Origin: Leptodactylus fallax
Taxonomy: Eukaryota > Chordata > Amphibia > Anura > Leptodactylidae
Length of the DNA: 64,000 nucleotides
Direction of reading: 5' to 3'
NCBI GenBank assembly: GCA_947044405.1
Contig: CAMRHE010000197.1
Location: 558,001 to 622,000, forward strand
In this document: in pieces, positions 38,215-50,243 of the stretch
Layout: every line of letters starts with the position of its first letter
How positions within the stretch are numbered: the stretch's first letter is position 1
Notes under the pieces: model-generated
The model's input: only the letters and a program-made list of their open reading frames with translations
Told to the model about the DNA's origin: nothing
The model's database searches: none
Program-made: the position numbers and the translations under genes

Positions 38215-38540
38215 CACTGAATTTAGCACACTTTCAGTTTTTCAGGTATTTACCTCAGTTCCAGAAATATTGGTGCCATTAGTTTCGGCTTCTAAATATC
38301 GTACTGTGAGACGGGCTGGCCTTACAGCTCAATTACATCGCTGGACAATGAGGAACAACCCCCTTGACAGTACACTTCTATAGTCATGTACTGTGAAGGG
38401 GACATTCCTCACTGCCCCACGATGACACTGAGCTATATAGGACACTGCTCTGATAGGGCCAAAAATAACAGCACCATTATCTCTGGAACTGGGGCAGATG
38501 CCTGCAAAACTGAAAGTGCGCTAAATTTATGTCCTATCTT
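38215..38540. mobile_element. palindromic MITE
   Basis: Left arm AATTTAGCACACTTTCAGTT..CCTCAGTTCCAGAAATATTGGTGCC and right arm GCACCATTATCTCTGGAACTGGGG..AACTGAAAGTGCGCTAAATTT are complementary over about 65 bp with a central spacer containing a second hairpin (CTCATTGTCC-type). No coding content. Confidence 0.75.
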
Positions 38541-39429
38541 AGAGGACAGGAAGGATCCACTTTTAAATATGATCTGACTGTCAGTCCTGTGTAATGATAC
38601 TAAATTAGATATTTCTCAGGTCTATAGTTACAAAATAAGATATTCTCTATGGGGGTGGCATAGATATTTGTAAGACATAACCTATATGATAGTAATAGTA
38701 ATTTCATCACTAATAAATACTTTGGCAGCCATAGAGAATTTGTAAACCCTCAGGCTACCCTGATGTATTTCCTCATCTAATGATAGAAATTCTGTTAATA
38801 AAATTATATTAGAGAATTACAATTTTAGTTTGTAGTTTTACAGAGAATTTGCTATTAGAGGTTAACAAATAGCAAAGCATCACTTACAAGACGAGGTAGA
38901 AAAGGAGCAGAAGAGAAGGTGGATCACATGGTCTCTGTAACCTATGCGGACTTCTGGCATCACATGACAGCCTCTCAGCCCATCATGAGTGGTAGGTAGA
39001 GAGGTTATAGTGCTATTATCACATGCAAAATATAAGATACTGTGGGCATGTGGGCAGGAAGAAGAAGAGCCATTTTGTGATACTCAAGCTAGGGTAAAGA
39101 CATGTTATTGCTGCATGATCCTAAGCAATGGCTGATAACATATTGCTAGTGGAAAGACAACACCAACAACTGAACTACAGAATTATAGGAGAAGGACTAG
39201 TGGAGCACAGTTTAGTTAGATTTAATCAATTTTAGACAGATAGGCAGAAAAATCATAGGGGTTGGGGGTGAGAAGCTCTGCACTGTGGTGTGTGACTGCA
39301 GGGTTCACTGTGTTGCACATGTACTGGCCAGGTGACTTTCATTGCCAATAACCTCATCTTGTTAAGTCTTTTTTTTTTGCAATCAAGCAATTTTTTTTTT
39401 GCAATACAATGTCATATTTGCCATTACTA

Positions 39430-39712
39430 TTAGGGTAGATTCACATGAAAGAGGTGCAAAATGACCATGAAAAACATCCATTTTTCACAGCCCCCATACA
39501 TTTCAGTGTATGGAGGGATCTGTGAAAACAGCCAAATATAGGACACAACCTATATTTTGACGGTCTGTGAGACTGGACCTTCAAAATAATGGTCATGTGA
39601 ATAGCCCCTATTCACTGACATTGAATATAATGCTGTCGTGTGACATCCATTAAAAAAGACAGATGTCACACAGCCCTTATTCACTATCGTGTGAATGTAG
39701 CCTTGGTGTAGT
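39430..39712. mobile_element. MITE (TAGGGTAGATTCACATGA ... TCGTGTGAATGTAGCC)
   Basis: Ends are inverted repeats (GTAGATTCACATGA / TCGTGTGAATGTAGC). The centre carries the GACGGTC...GGACCTTCAAAATAATGGTCATGTGAATAG family motifs seen at 1190-1260. 38541-39429 holds no gene that I can see, apart from T runs at 39370-39402. Confidence 0.7.
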
Positions 39713-39782
39713 ACAAGATTTCATTTTGTTAAGGATTTTTTTGGCCATACTGTTTTTTGTTAACCAATACAGAAAACTTCCA

Positions 39783-39965
39783 TTATTATTATTATTATTA
39801 TTATTTCTTTCTTTCTTTATTTATTTAGCACCATTAATTCCATGATGCTTTACATTTGAGGATTTACATACAGTACACAAGATATATAAAACAAATACAA
39901 TACTAACAGTGACCAACTGGCATAGTGGGATATAAGGCCCTGCCTGCAATCTATGAGGAAAGAGG
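39783..39965 (-). mobile_element. LINE/SINE 3' tail with (ATT)n end
   Basis: Minus strand reads ..AGATTGCAGGCAGGGCCTTA.. CAAATGTAAAGCATCATGGA, ATTAATGGTGCTAAATAAAT and ends in AATAATAATAATAATAATG, a common vertebrate retroposon tail with microsatellite end. 39966-40280 has T-rich duplicated phrases (GTGTGTTCTAGTCTAAT at 40010 and 40135). Confidence 0.6.
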
Positions 39966-40283
39966 TATAGAGACAGTATCACTGCTGCAATCCAAGCTGA
40001 CTTCTGCAGTGTGTTCTAGTCTAATTCTCACTAACCAGGACAATTTCTTAGTGCTAAATCTCATCTTCTTATTAAGTATTTTTTGAAATGGTAAATTTTG
40101 TGAACAAATACAGAAAAACTGCCTTTATCACTCAGTGTGTTCTAGTCTAATGCTCATTGACAGGTAACCGTTTCAGAGCCAAATCTGATATCTTTGCTTG
40201 CTATTTTCTTTTGCTAAAAGTAACTAAATAAATAAATACACATACACACTGTTGCCAATCCCTATTATATAAGCAGTGTAGTT

Positions 40284-42680
40284 AAATGACTGGAAAAGAA
40301 CAGGACAGGAGACAGGCTAAAGGAGGGGAAGGAGGAAACATTCATGCTACAGCTACGGCATCCACGTCTGGAAGTACTAACAATAATGTGGCTGGCAACA
40401 GCAAGACTACTTCTGGTTTTGATGACTTTGCCAGTAGCTGCAGGATTGACTTCCTGGGAAATAAAATGTTTTTGATCACTTAGCTCATTCATCTCAGTAG
40501 CAAGAAGATATGGCATCTGAGGCTAATGCAATCTTGAAATCTTACATGTTATGATGTAACATGCAATTTACTGCAGGACATTTCTGGACTGTCAACTATG
40601 TTTTCTTCGTCTTCACAGACACAGATCCCTACTAGTGATGTGGCACCTGCTGAGAAAGTTATTTATTTTATTCCATTTGCTCCTCTTTTTCATGAGTTGT
40701 ATGAAAACATCAATTTTGGAAAAGGAAGACATGACTATTGGTGGTGGAGGTAGTATTGACAGGAGGTGTGGTACTGGTAGTCGTGCTGGTAGGGGCTCTA
40801 GGGGGAAATCTGGAATTGGAAATTATGAGGGTGTGCAAGTATCCCATGGCCATGGTGAGTCAGAAAAAGCGGGGAAAATGATGACTTTGCTGATGATGAT
40901 TCTCTTGCGAATAAAACCTGGCAACCAGGTCTGGGTGAAAGGTGACATCAGAGAAAGATGCTGGTGGCAGTAGTGATAATTACGATTCCAGCCAATGCAC
41001 AGCCCCAACATCCATGAAGGCTGCCTGGGGTAGACCTAGGGGAAACTCGGGGGTGGGAGTGGTGGCACTGGTGATGGCAGTGAGTGACAGGTTTCCAGCG
41101 CTGTTAGTATTGACAGAAACAACCTCATGTGGTCAATTCCCGTGTGGGAATTTTTTGTAAATTGCCAAACAACAAATCCATAGCAATGTGCAAGATTTGG
41201 AAGCAGAAAATTATCAGCTGTGCAGAAACAAATTTAGCAACTACATTTCTCTGTACTTACATGAAAAAGCATCACCAACTGGCACTGTCAGTGGAAGTGA
41301 TCAAGACCATCCTACACCTTCTCCCTGTGATCGTTGTTGTAGGTAGGCCACATCCACGCCTAGTGCATGGTTGTTGATATCATCATCTCAATCTTCTTCC
41401 TCTACTCCAACTCTATGCCAACTTCAGTTATCCATAATGTGTGTCCAGGAAACAGCAATATGTATCCAGTCATCTGGTGGTTCTGCAACTTAATTTGCAC
41501 CTGGGCAATTTGCTAGTGGTGCAGTTGCTGCCATACCACTTAGTGGATTCCACTGCGTTTCACAGATGGCATGAGCTCAACCTCAATGGAGGATACCTAG
41601 CCACTATTATTTCTCTAGGAAAGCTGCTTTATAATGTCATGTGTCAGAGAATGTGGGCCTTTCCTTGGATATGTCAGTGTGGGGAAAGTTGCACTCCACT
41701 GTCGACACACGGAGAAGTAATTATAGACAAGGACAATACATGGCTTTCACAGCCCACTGGGTCAATGTTTTGATTGGCAGTGGCCGCAGTGCAGAAACAC
41801 AAGGCAATATGCTAGTACCACCCTGTTTGAGCAGACCCAGTTCTAACACCAGGTGGGACCCATCCGCCTCCTGGATCCTCCTCTCTGGACAATTTCCCAC
41901 CCCCATCTTCACCACGGCAAGCTTTTGCTTCCATTACCCTTCCCTCATTTCATGGGTGTATGGTAAAGAGCTGCCATGTGGTTTTACAGATAATGAGCCT
42001 GGTTCAAAGAAGACACACAGCGAGGAACTGCTCTGCTGTATTTTGAAGCAAGTCTCCCAGCCAACTACAACTGGGCAGTGTTGCCGTGAGAATGGCATGA
42101 GGCTGCACTGCAGTTGGTAGAATAACACTTTGTCCCTGCATAGCATATATGATAAATTAACATATATAGTTGCTTAAAGGAGGTGCTGCTCATGGCCAGA
42201 AAAGTGCCTATGTTTTTTAAAAAAAACCCTGCTGCCCTTGTACCTCTCATCTGCAACGTTCCAACTCACTGGAATTCCACTTTGCACATGGTAAAGTGTT
42301 TAAGCAACAGAAGGCAGTCAATGATTACTGCATGCACGAGGCGACTCAGGGACAATATTGTGTACCGTGTTATTTTGAGATCTGCTATTGGAGACTTATG
42401 AGGGATGTGCATTGTCTTCTGATGCCCTTTTAGGAAGCCACCAAATTTATCAGCGGGGAGAACTTCAGCTTCAGTGATGTCATCCCTTTATGGTATATCT
42501 TACAATAAACCAGTAAACACACTCATGCAATGAGGTATGGAAGAAGGACAGCTTCCACGTCTTGATCTTGATCATATTTCCCTTGACTGATGCAAGAGGA
42601 CCTGGATGAAGACCTGGGTCAGGGTCATCCTGCTGAAGGACCTGGGACTAGTAGAATGGAAGAAGAGGAAGAATAGAAGA
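40284..42680 (+). pseudogene. hAT-type (BED-finger, ZBED-like) transposase relic
   Basis: In order: a short open frame (MTGKEQDRRQAKGGEG.., 40286); a BED-finger-like piece KLPNNKSIAMCKIWKQKIIS..NLATTFLCTYMKKHH (41160-41280; pattern C..C(W)..... L..H..H, with the second Cys changed); LSLDMSVWGK...QYMAFTAHWV (41655-41770; hAT pattern T.D.W.....Y...TAHW); CNVPTHWNSTLHMVKCL (42255-42300; pattern TRWNST..ML); EATKFISGENFSFSDVIPLW (42430-42500). These are the landmarks of hAT transposases and their domesticated ZBED relatives. Stops and frame changes throughout, so it is a relic, not a host ZBED gene. Confidence 0.72.
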
Positions 42681-42739
42681 CTTTGAATGCAGAGGGGGGG
42701 CGTTGATATGTCAAAGCCAGGGGAGAAAGCTGATCCTTA

Positions 42740-43215
42740 TTTCTTTCAATGCGCATGCGTTTTTGAAAACGCAGCTTTTCCGCAGCGTTTATTTTTCTGC
42801 AATAGGTGGATGGGATTAGCTGGAATTTCATTCACTTTGCTGGTGCTGTTTTTTTTTCCCTCTGTGTTTCTACAACGTGGGGCTTCAGCCTTAGACTAAG
42901 GCCTCACGTAACAAGCCACAGCCAAAAAGCGATGCGGGAAAAACCGTGGCGGAAATGCATTGCGTTTTTTCCAGCAGCACTTTTCACAGAAAGTCCGCAG
43001 TGTTTTCCTCTGCGGACTTTCTGCTTCAATTACACCTATACAAAAAACACCAGCGTTTCCATAGGTATAATTGACATGCTGCGATTTACAAAAACACAAA
43101 ATCGCAGCATGTCCACTACGGATATTTATCTGCATTGTGTGGATGGGATTAGCCAGAATCCCTTCCACTTGGCAGGTACTGTAAAACTTGGCAAAATCGC
43201 ATGCTACATGGCCTT
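42740..43215. mobile_element. back-to-back MITEs of the CTAAGGCC(C/T)CA family
   Basis: Two units meet at 42890-42905 (..GGCTTCAGCCTTAG / ACTAAGGCCTCACG..). Internal hairpins GTCCGCAGTGTTTTCCTCTG / CGGACTTT and CATGCTGCGATTT / AAATCGCAGCATG. The phrase GTGGATGGGATTAGC.GAAT occurs in both units and again at 47745. The 147-aa frame here is spurious. Confidence 0.7.
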
Positions 43216-43439
43216 ACAATGTTTTGTTGACAAGCTATTAGGTTTTTAGATGCTGAGAAGAAGCTACTTCTTTTTCTGTACTAGGTGGTGAATATGAATT
43301 CATGTTGAGTCAAATTATTGAGCTGACTTTGAAGAGGAAACTTTTTGGTATTTGGTATATTGGGATTTGTAGAAGGCTTGACATATAAAAACAATTTCTA
43401 GAATGTCTTCCATGCTTGTAAGGCATCTGTATGCATATA

Positions 43440-43870
43440 GATAAATGATATTGAGGGTACATGCACCTGATCAGGATTATGTGTGAATTTTCTGCTTGGA
43501 GTCGAATTTTGAAAATCCTCACTATACTCCATTAGCATTAAAGTCAATAAGAAATCCTATTTATCATGCACATGGTGTGGATTTTTTCCTGCGTGAAAAT
43601 TGACCTATGTTCTGGATTTTAAAATATGCAGCGTGTCAATGTATTATTATTTTTTTATCCAGTCCAGATTTTTTAACAATGGCTTCAAAATCCACACTGG
43701 AATCTGCATGTACATGTATGGAAATCCATTCCAAAATCTGCACCAGTTGGTGGGGATTTTCCATATGGAATTCCGTGCATATACATGTGAATTTCAGTGC
43801 AGATTTTTGCATGTAAATCCTTATTGTGTGCTTGTACCCAAAGAGTTGCCTGGTGGGGACACCAACAAGC
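43440..43870. repeat. degenerate MITE-like repeat
   Basis: Complementary phrases such as GGATTTTCCATATGGAATTC and CATGTACATGTATGGAAATCC with ATATACATGTGAATTTCAGTG. Borders unclear. 43871-45384 shows nothing recognisable. Confidence 0.4.
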
Positions 43871-45611
43871 ACTGAAATGTCATACTTGAGGCTCTCATAG
43901 TTGGGGACTTTTTGTCATTGAAGCTTCACATTACTCCTCTGCTTCCATTAAACCATTATGGAAAATCTAGTTCAGCTCCAGCTGTGAAAAGCCGAAATAT
44001 TGGCATTTATGCCCACCCTAGTGTAAGCAAAAGCTATTAATCTGTTTTAGGAGCATTCAGTATTTGGCTTTTAGGGGCCAGCCTTCCTAGCTCTCAGTTT
44101 CTCATAGCATGGGGATGATACATCATAAAGAAAGGTCAATATAACATAATATAACTACTATCGTTTTCCATTATATATTTTTATAATATATCATCTCTAA
44201 TAAGTTTGTGGTAATGAGGCATCTTTTTTCATGAATGCTTTATAGGCTGTACCATCATTTCCTCTTAATTATAAATACTTCTATCACTACATTACTTTGC
44301 AGGGAAGATGGCTTGAATGCTGAATGCTCCATTTTAGTCTATGTACTTTTCCCATCACTAGTCCACCTGAGCTCTAGTCTGTCTCCTAATGCATTTTAAA
44401 CTACATTTTGACTTACTTTGCAATTTTAGATAAGACTGAGTTGCATCTTCACTGTACGACGATATCCCTTAGGTCAAGGTGTAAGAAGATTAATAGTTTG
44501 GTCTTCGCCCTGCCTTGTGGAACTGCTTAATATACTATATAATTTAATTTCCACTGCTAAGTGGCTTTTCCATAAGACATGTCACCTTTATACCTGTTTC
44601 ATTTACAAGAATAAATATGACACCATGATAATGTAAAGCTGCTTTAAAAAGCATAAGGGTAATCTCCTTGGTTTATGCCTGAGTAACTGCAATATGCCCA
44701 GCTGGTAATTTTTGGGTGTGCCAAGGAAAGCAGTGCACTATTTCAATACACTTTCTACTTTATTAACTTTTTTTTTCAGCATATGGGAACACGCCTATTC
44801 CCTACAGTGCAAAATGCAAGAGACCTATGGATAAATCCATAAGTAGGCATATACAGTACATAAAACAGAGGTAAAGAGAGAACCAAAATACCCAACATTT
44901 TTTTTCTGTATTTAGCTTTGCATTTACAGTATGTGCAAACTGACTTTCCATTGGCTTTGTGTTTTTTAGTATATTTTCTCCCTTGTTGCAAATATTGTTG
45001 CACGTATTATGCAGGCATAATACAGATGTAAAATGCAAATGTAGCATATGTTGTATATGATCCATTAACAGCTATAGACTGAATAGAGCTGCATTAAAGA
45101 CTCTTACAAATCATTGGCCCTATATTTAGAAATATAAAGCACATAAAACTATGTCATTTTTAGACCCAATATTATGTGCAGATTAGGTTGTTCAACTCTC
45201 AAGGATTGCTGGTAGTTAGGGTGTTAACTTTCTTATTTTTCTGCCAACAGAGCCATATAAGGACTTACTCTTTGCTCAATGAGTTGTACTTAGTTGGCAC
45301 CATTTGGGGATACATGAAATGTTTTGATTAGCTTTTATTATTGTATTTTAAAAAACGTACACTTATGTCATTATTTTCTGGGTTAGGTTCTTTGTCAGTA
45401 TCTCATATATTGTTTGTAAACTGGAGACATATGGTTTCAAACTGATGGGATGCATTGTTCACCAGATAGCAGACATCTTGCATTTAATACAATGTTGCAG
45501 TGTCTGTATGATTGTACTACTGTATATACAGTCATTGATACATTAAACAACACACCAAGAAGGAGTTGTTGGAATTGAATGAAATGTCATATGTGTGAAT
45601 GTAATAAGATA

Positions 45612-47241
45612 CAGTACAGACCAAAAGTTTGGACACGCCTTCTCATTCCAAGAGTTTTCTGTATTTTCATGACTATAAAAATTGTAGATTCACACTGAAG
45701 GCATCAAAACTATGAACTAACACATGTGGAATTATATACTTAACAAAAAAGTGTGAAACAACTGAAAATATGTCTTATATTCTAGGTTCTTCAAAGTAGC
45801 CACCTTTTGCTTTGATTACTGCTTTGCACACTCTTGGCATTCTCTTGATGAGCTTCAAGAGGTACTCACCTGAAATAGTCTTTCAACAGTCTTGAAGGAG
45901 TTCCCAGAGATGCTTAGCACTTGTTGGCCCTTTTGCCTTCACTCTGCGGTCCAGCTCACCCCAAACCATCTCGATTGGGTTCAGGTCTGGTGACTGTGGA
46001 GGCCAGGTCATCTGGCGTAGCACCCCATCACTCTCCTTCTTGGTCAAATAGCCCTTACACAGTCTGGAGGTGTGTTTGGGGTCATTTTCCTGTTGAAAAA
46101 TAAATGATGGTCCAACTAAATGCAAACCGGATGGAATAGCATGCCGCTGCAAGATGCTGTGGTAACCATGCTGGTTCAGTATTCCTTCAATTTTGAATAA
46201 ATCCCCAACAGTGTCACCAGCAAAGCACCCCCACACCATCACACCTCCTCCTCCATGCTTCACGGTGGGAACCAGGCATGTAGAGTCCATTCGTTCACCT
46301 TTTCTGCGTCGCACAAAGACACGGTGTTTGGAACCAAAGATCTCAAATTTGGACCCATCACACCAAAGCACAGATTTCCACAGGTCTAATGTCCATTCCT
46401 TGTGTTCTTTAGCCCAAACAAGTCTCTTCTGCTTGTTGCCTGTCCTTAGCAGTGGTTTCCTAGCAGCTATTTTACCATGAAGGCCTGTTGCACACAGTCT
46501 CCTCTTAACAGTTGTTGTAGAGATGTGTCTGCTGCTAGAACTCTGTGTGGCATTGACCTGGTCTCTAATCTGAGTTGCTGCTAACCTGCGATTTCTGAGG
46601 CTGGTGACTCGGATGAACTTATCCTCCGCAGCAGAGGTGACTCTTGGTCTTCCTTTCCTGGGGCGGTCCTCATGTGAGCCAGTTTCTTTGTAGCGCTTGA
46701 TGGTTTTGGCCACTGCACTTGGGGACACTTTCAAAGTTTTCCCAATTTTTCAGACTGACTGACCTTCATTTCTTAAAGTAATGATGGCCACTCGTTTTTC
46801 TTTACTTAGCTGCTTTTTTCTTGCCATAATACAAATTCTAACACTCCATTCAGTAGGACTGTCAGCTGTGTATCCACCTGACTTCTAAACAACACAACTG
46901 ATGGTCCCAACCCCATTTATAAGGCAAGAAATCCCACTTATTAAACCTGACAGGGCACACCTGTGAAGTGAAAACCATTTCAGGTGACTACCTCTTGAAG
47001 CTCATCAAGAGAATGCCAAGAGTGTGCAAAGTAGTAATCAAAGCAAAAGGTGGCTACTTTGAAGAACCTAGAATATAAGACATATTTTCAGTTGTTTCAC
47101 ATTTTTTTGTTAAGTATATAATTCCACATGTGTTAATTCATAGTTTTGATGTCTTCAGTGTGAATCTACAATTTTTATAGTCATGAAAATACAGAAAACT
47201 CTTGGAATGAGAAGGTGTGTCCAAACTTTTGGTCTGTACTG
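45612..47241 (-). mobile_element. Tc1 element with long (about 260-bp) inverted repeats
   Basis: TA duplication at 45610-45611 and 47242-47243. TIRs start CAGTACAGACCAAAAGTTTG and extend about 260 bp, past the transposase stop, so the last codons of the gene (..VIKAKGGYFEEP region) lie inside one TIR and are mirrored in the other (46990-47080). 1630 bp. The paralogous empty site at about 62030 reads GTAATTATGATATATGTAAA. Confidence 0.96.
45775..46827 (-). pseudogene. Tc1 transposase with two nonsense codons
   Basis: One frame of 351 codons from MARKKQLSKEKRVAII to ..FEEPRI. Domains: helix-turn-helix region (VSPSAVAKTIKRY), GRPR-like hook (RKGRPR), [45 protein letters not shown]. Two in-frame TGA codons: one after GQSV near residue 26 and one after LLQDC (45883-45885) near the C-terminus. 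The first catalytic position reads WCDGSK: Asp kept, following residue Gly. The second reads QQENDPKHT with Glu at the place where others have Asp. Probably a CpG-decayed, inactive copy. Confidence 0.93.
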
Positions 47242-47689
47242 TATATGCAAATGATTACAATATCATTTACATAAAAAGAAAGGATAAGTTTGTTGGATAA
47301 AACAACAATTAAAATGAGGCTCTAATATCCTGTTGGGCCACCTCTAGTCTGGACATATCAGGAGATACGATACAGTTGGGCATGGAGGTATACATTCATT
47401 ATTTTTTGTGTTTGTTTTTATAGTGTTCACTGTACATTAAAAATGCCATTTTACCACTTTTACTAAAAGAAAATGCTATTTTGAAAAAAATGAACAATTT
47501 GCTAGGGGGCACCATATCCTGATGTCCATAACTTTTTTCTTTCATTCACTGTGTTTCAAATTATTATACAGATCAGATTGTTTTTCACTTGACTGGTCTT
47601 GTGTCTCAGGGCTCTTTGTATCACTGAAATCAATCTCAAACACCTGTGATAATTAGTTTGCGAGGTGAGCCCAATTAAAGGAAACCTAC

Positions 47690-48060
47690 ATGAGGTCGGG
47701 GTCCCGCGTGGCATAAACGCGGCGTTTTACAGTCTCTGCAAAGTGGATGGGATTCTAGCGAATCTCATTCATACATTGTGAAAAAATACGCGCAGCAGAC
47801 ACACTGCAATTTCCAAAACCGTTGTGGTTTTAGAAATCGCAGCATGTCAATTATACCTACGGAAATGCCGGCAGTTTCCCTATAGGTAAAATGGAAGCAA
47901 AAAGCCTTTCTGTTCATTTTTTGTGAAAAGTGCTTCAGGAAAAACCATGGTTTTTCCCGCAGTGTTTTTTTTGCTACGGCCGCTACATGGGGCCTTAGCC
48001 TTATGCTAAGGCCCCACTCAGCGTATTGCTTCCAAAAATGCTGCTGAAAAGGCAGCGGCA
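47690..48060. mobile_element. MITEs of the CTAAGGCCCCA family
   Basis: One unit ends ..GCTACATGGGGCCTTAG at about 47995 and a second starts CTAAGGCCCCACTCAGCG at 48005. Internal features match 42740-43215: GTGGATGGGATTCTAGCGAAT, AATCGCAGCATGTCAATTAT, ACCGCGGT-like palindromes with TTTTTCCCGCAGTG. 47406-47689 shows nothing recognisable. Confidence 0.7.
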
Positions 48061-48854
48061 GAGAGACATCACTTTTTTTTCTGCAGTGTGTTCACAGAAA
48101 GTCCGTAGATTTTCCTCTGTTGACTCTCTGGCCCTATTATACCTACAGGTGCATCTCAATAAATTAGAATATCTTTGAACTGTTCATGGGACTAAGGCCC
48201 CATATTGCGGAAAAGCAACTTTTTTTGTTACAGAGTTTGCAAATGAATGGAGAATATATATGAAGCACTTACAGTGCCTTGCAAAAGTATTCGGCCCCCT
48301 TGAACTTTTCAACCTTTTGCCACATTTCAGGCTTCAAACATAAGGATATAAAATTTTAATTTTTTGGTGAAGAATCAACAAGTGGGACACAATTGTGAAG
48401 TGGAACGAAATTTAATAATATAATAATAATAATAATAGTCCTTTAATAGTCCCACAATGGGGAAATTCAGTGTGTTACAGCAGCAAAGATAAGCAGATAC
48501 AAATACAAATACAACATGTACAGGAATAATTCCAAGGTGAGAGGCATTACATTGATAGCAGACAGACAGATAGGGCGTAGCAGGGGGGGGGGGGGATTTA
48601 TTTATTTATTGGTTATTTTAAAGTTTTGTAAAAAATAAAAAACTGAAAAGTGGGGCGTGCAATATTATTCGGCCCCTTTACTTCCAGTGCCGCAAACTCA
48701 CTCCAGAAGTTCAGTGAGGATCTCTGAATGATCCAATGTTGTCCTAAATGACTGATGATGATAAATATAATCCACCTGTGTGTAATCAAGTCTCCGTATA
48801 AATGCACCTGCTCTGTGATAGTCTCAGGGTTCTGATTAAAGCACAGAAAGCATC

Positions 48855-49850
48855 ATGAAGACCAAGGAACACACCACGCAGGTCTGTGATACTGTTGTGG
48901 AGAAGTTTAAAGCCGGATTTTGATACAAAAAGATTTCCCAAACTTTAAACATCCCAAGGAGCACTGTGCAAGCGATCATATTGAAATGGAAGGAGTATCA
49001 GACCACTGCAAATCTACCAAGACCCGGCCGTTCCTCTAAACTTTCATCTCAAACAAGGAGAAGACTGATCAGAGATGCAGCCAAGAGGCCCATGATCACT
49101 TTGGATGAACTGCAGAGATCTACAGCTGAGGTGGGAGAGTCTGTCCATAGGACAACAATCAGTCGTACACTGCACAAATCTGGCCTTTATGGAAGAGTGG
49201 CAAGAAGAAAGCCATTTCTCAAAGATATCCATAAAAAGTCTCGTTTAAAGTTTGCCACAAGCCACCTGGGAGACACACCAAACATGTGGAAGAAGGTGCT
49301 CTGGTCAGATGAAACCAAAATCGAACTTTTTGGCCACAATTCAAAATGATATGTTTGGCGTAAAAGCAACACAGCTCATCACCCTGAACACACCATCCCC
49401 ACTGTCAAACATGGTGGTGGCAGCATCATGGTTTGGGCCTGCTTTTCTTCAGCAGGGACAGGGAAGATGGTTAAAATTGATGGGAAGGTGGATGGAGCCA
49501 AATACAGGACCATTCTGGAAGAAAACCTGTTGGAGTCTGCAAAAGACCTGAGACTGGGACGGAGATTTATCTTCCAACAAGACAATGATCCCAAACATAA
49601 AGCAAAATCTACAATGGAATGGTTCACAAATAAACGTATCCAGGTGTTAGAATGGCCAAGTCAAAGTCCAGACCTGAATCCAATCGAGAATCTGTGGAAA
49701 GAGCTGAAAACTGCTGTTCACAAACGCTCTCCATCTAACCTCACTAAGCTCGAGCTGTTTTCCAAGGAAGAATGGGCAAGACTGATAGAGACATATCCCA
49801 AGCGACTTGAAGGTGTAATCACAGCAAAAGGTGGCGCTACAAAGTATTAA
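48855..49850 (+). pseudogene. Tc1 transposase with two nonsense codons and a small deletion
   Basis: Single frame from MKTKEHTTQVCDTVVEKFKA to ..GVITAKGGATKY. Helix-turn-helix: KKISQTLNIPRSTVQAIILK; hook GRSSKLS; WSDETKIELFG (first Asp), [30 protein letters not shown] (second Asp), [14 protein letters not shown] (Glu). TGA codons after FKAGF (48919-48921) and after HNSK (49348-49350), plus loss of about 8 residues before LIETYPKRL. All three catalytic residues remain. Confidence 0.92.
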
Positions 49851-49890
49851 CTTAAGGGGACCGAATAATTTGGCACTCCCCACTTTTCAG

Positions 49891-50243
49891 TTCAATATGA
49901 TCGCTTGCACAGTACCCCCTGGGAGGTTTAAAGGGGGGGAAATTTTTTGTATCCCAAACCCGCCTTTAAACACCCCCCAAAAACAAAAAGACCTGCCTGG
50001 TGTGTTCCTTGGTCTTCATGATGCCTCTGCGCTTTAAACAGAACCCTGAGACTATCACAAAGCAGGGTTTAAACGGAGAGATATACACACAGGGGATTAA
50101 TTTATTTGTATTAGGCCACCGGTCCTCACGACTCTGGGGGGGGTTTGGGGGAGGGAAAGTAAAGGGGGGGAAAAATTTGGTTGGCGCCCTTTTTGTTTTT
50201 TTTTTTTTTTAAAAATTAAAAAATATAAAAAAATTTTTTTTTT
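49891..50243. other. probable assembly artefact: degraded inverted copy of 48620-48985
   Basis: Reads as the reverse complement of 48985 down to 48620 with many substitutions into G, C, A or T runs: TTCAATATGATCGCTTGCAC is exact, CTGGTGTGTTCCTTGGTCTTCATGATG nearly so, while intervening parts are smoothed (GGTTTAAAGGGGGGG, CACCCCCCAAAAAC). A natural Tc1 would have its right TIR here. Confidence 0.75.

Larger units (their letters stand above)
45385..47405. repeat. repeat also present at 61806-62170, here split by a Tc1
   Basis: 45395-45609 plus 47244-47395 match 61806-62160 in order (CTTTGTCAGTATCTCATAT, GTTTCAAACTGATGGGATGC, AACACACCAAGAAGGAGTTG, CACCTCTAGTCTGGA.AT). The copy at 62030 has no Tc1 and serves as the empty site. 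Confidence 0.85.
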
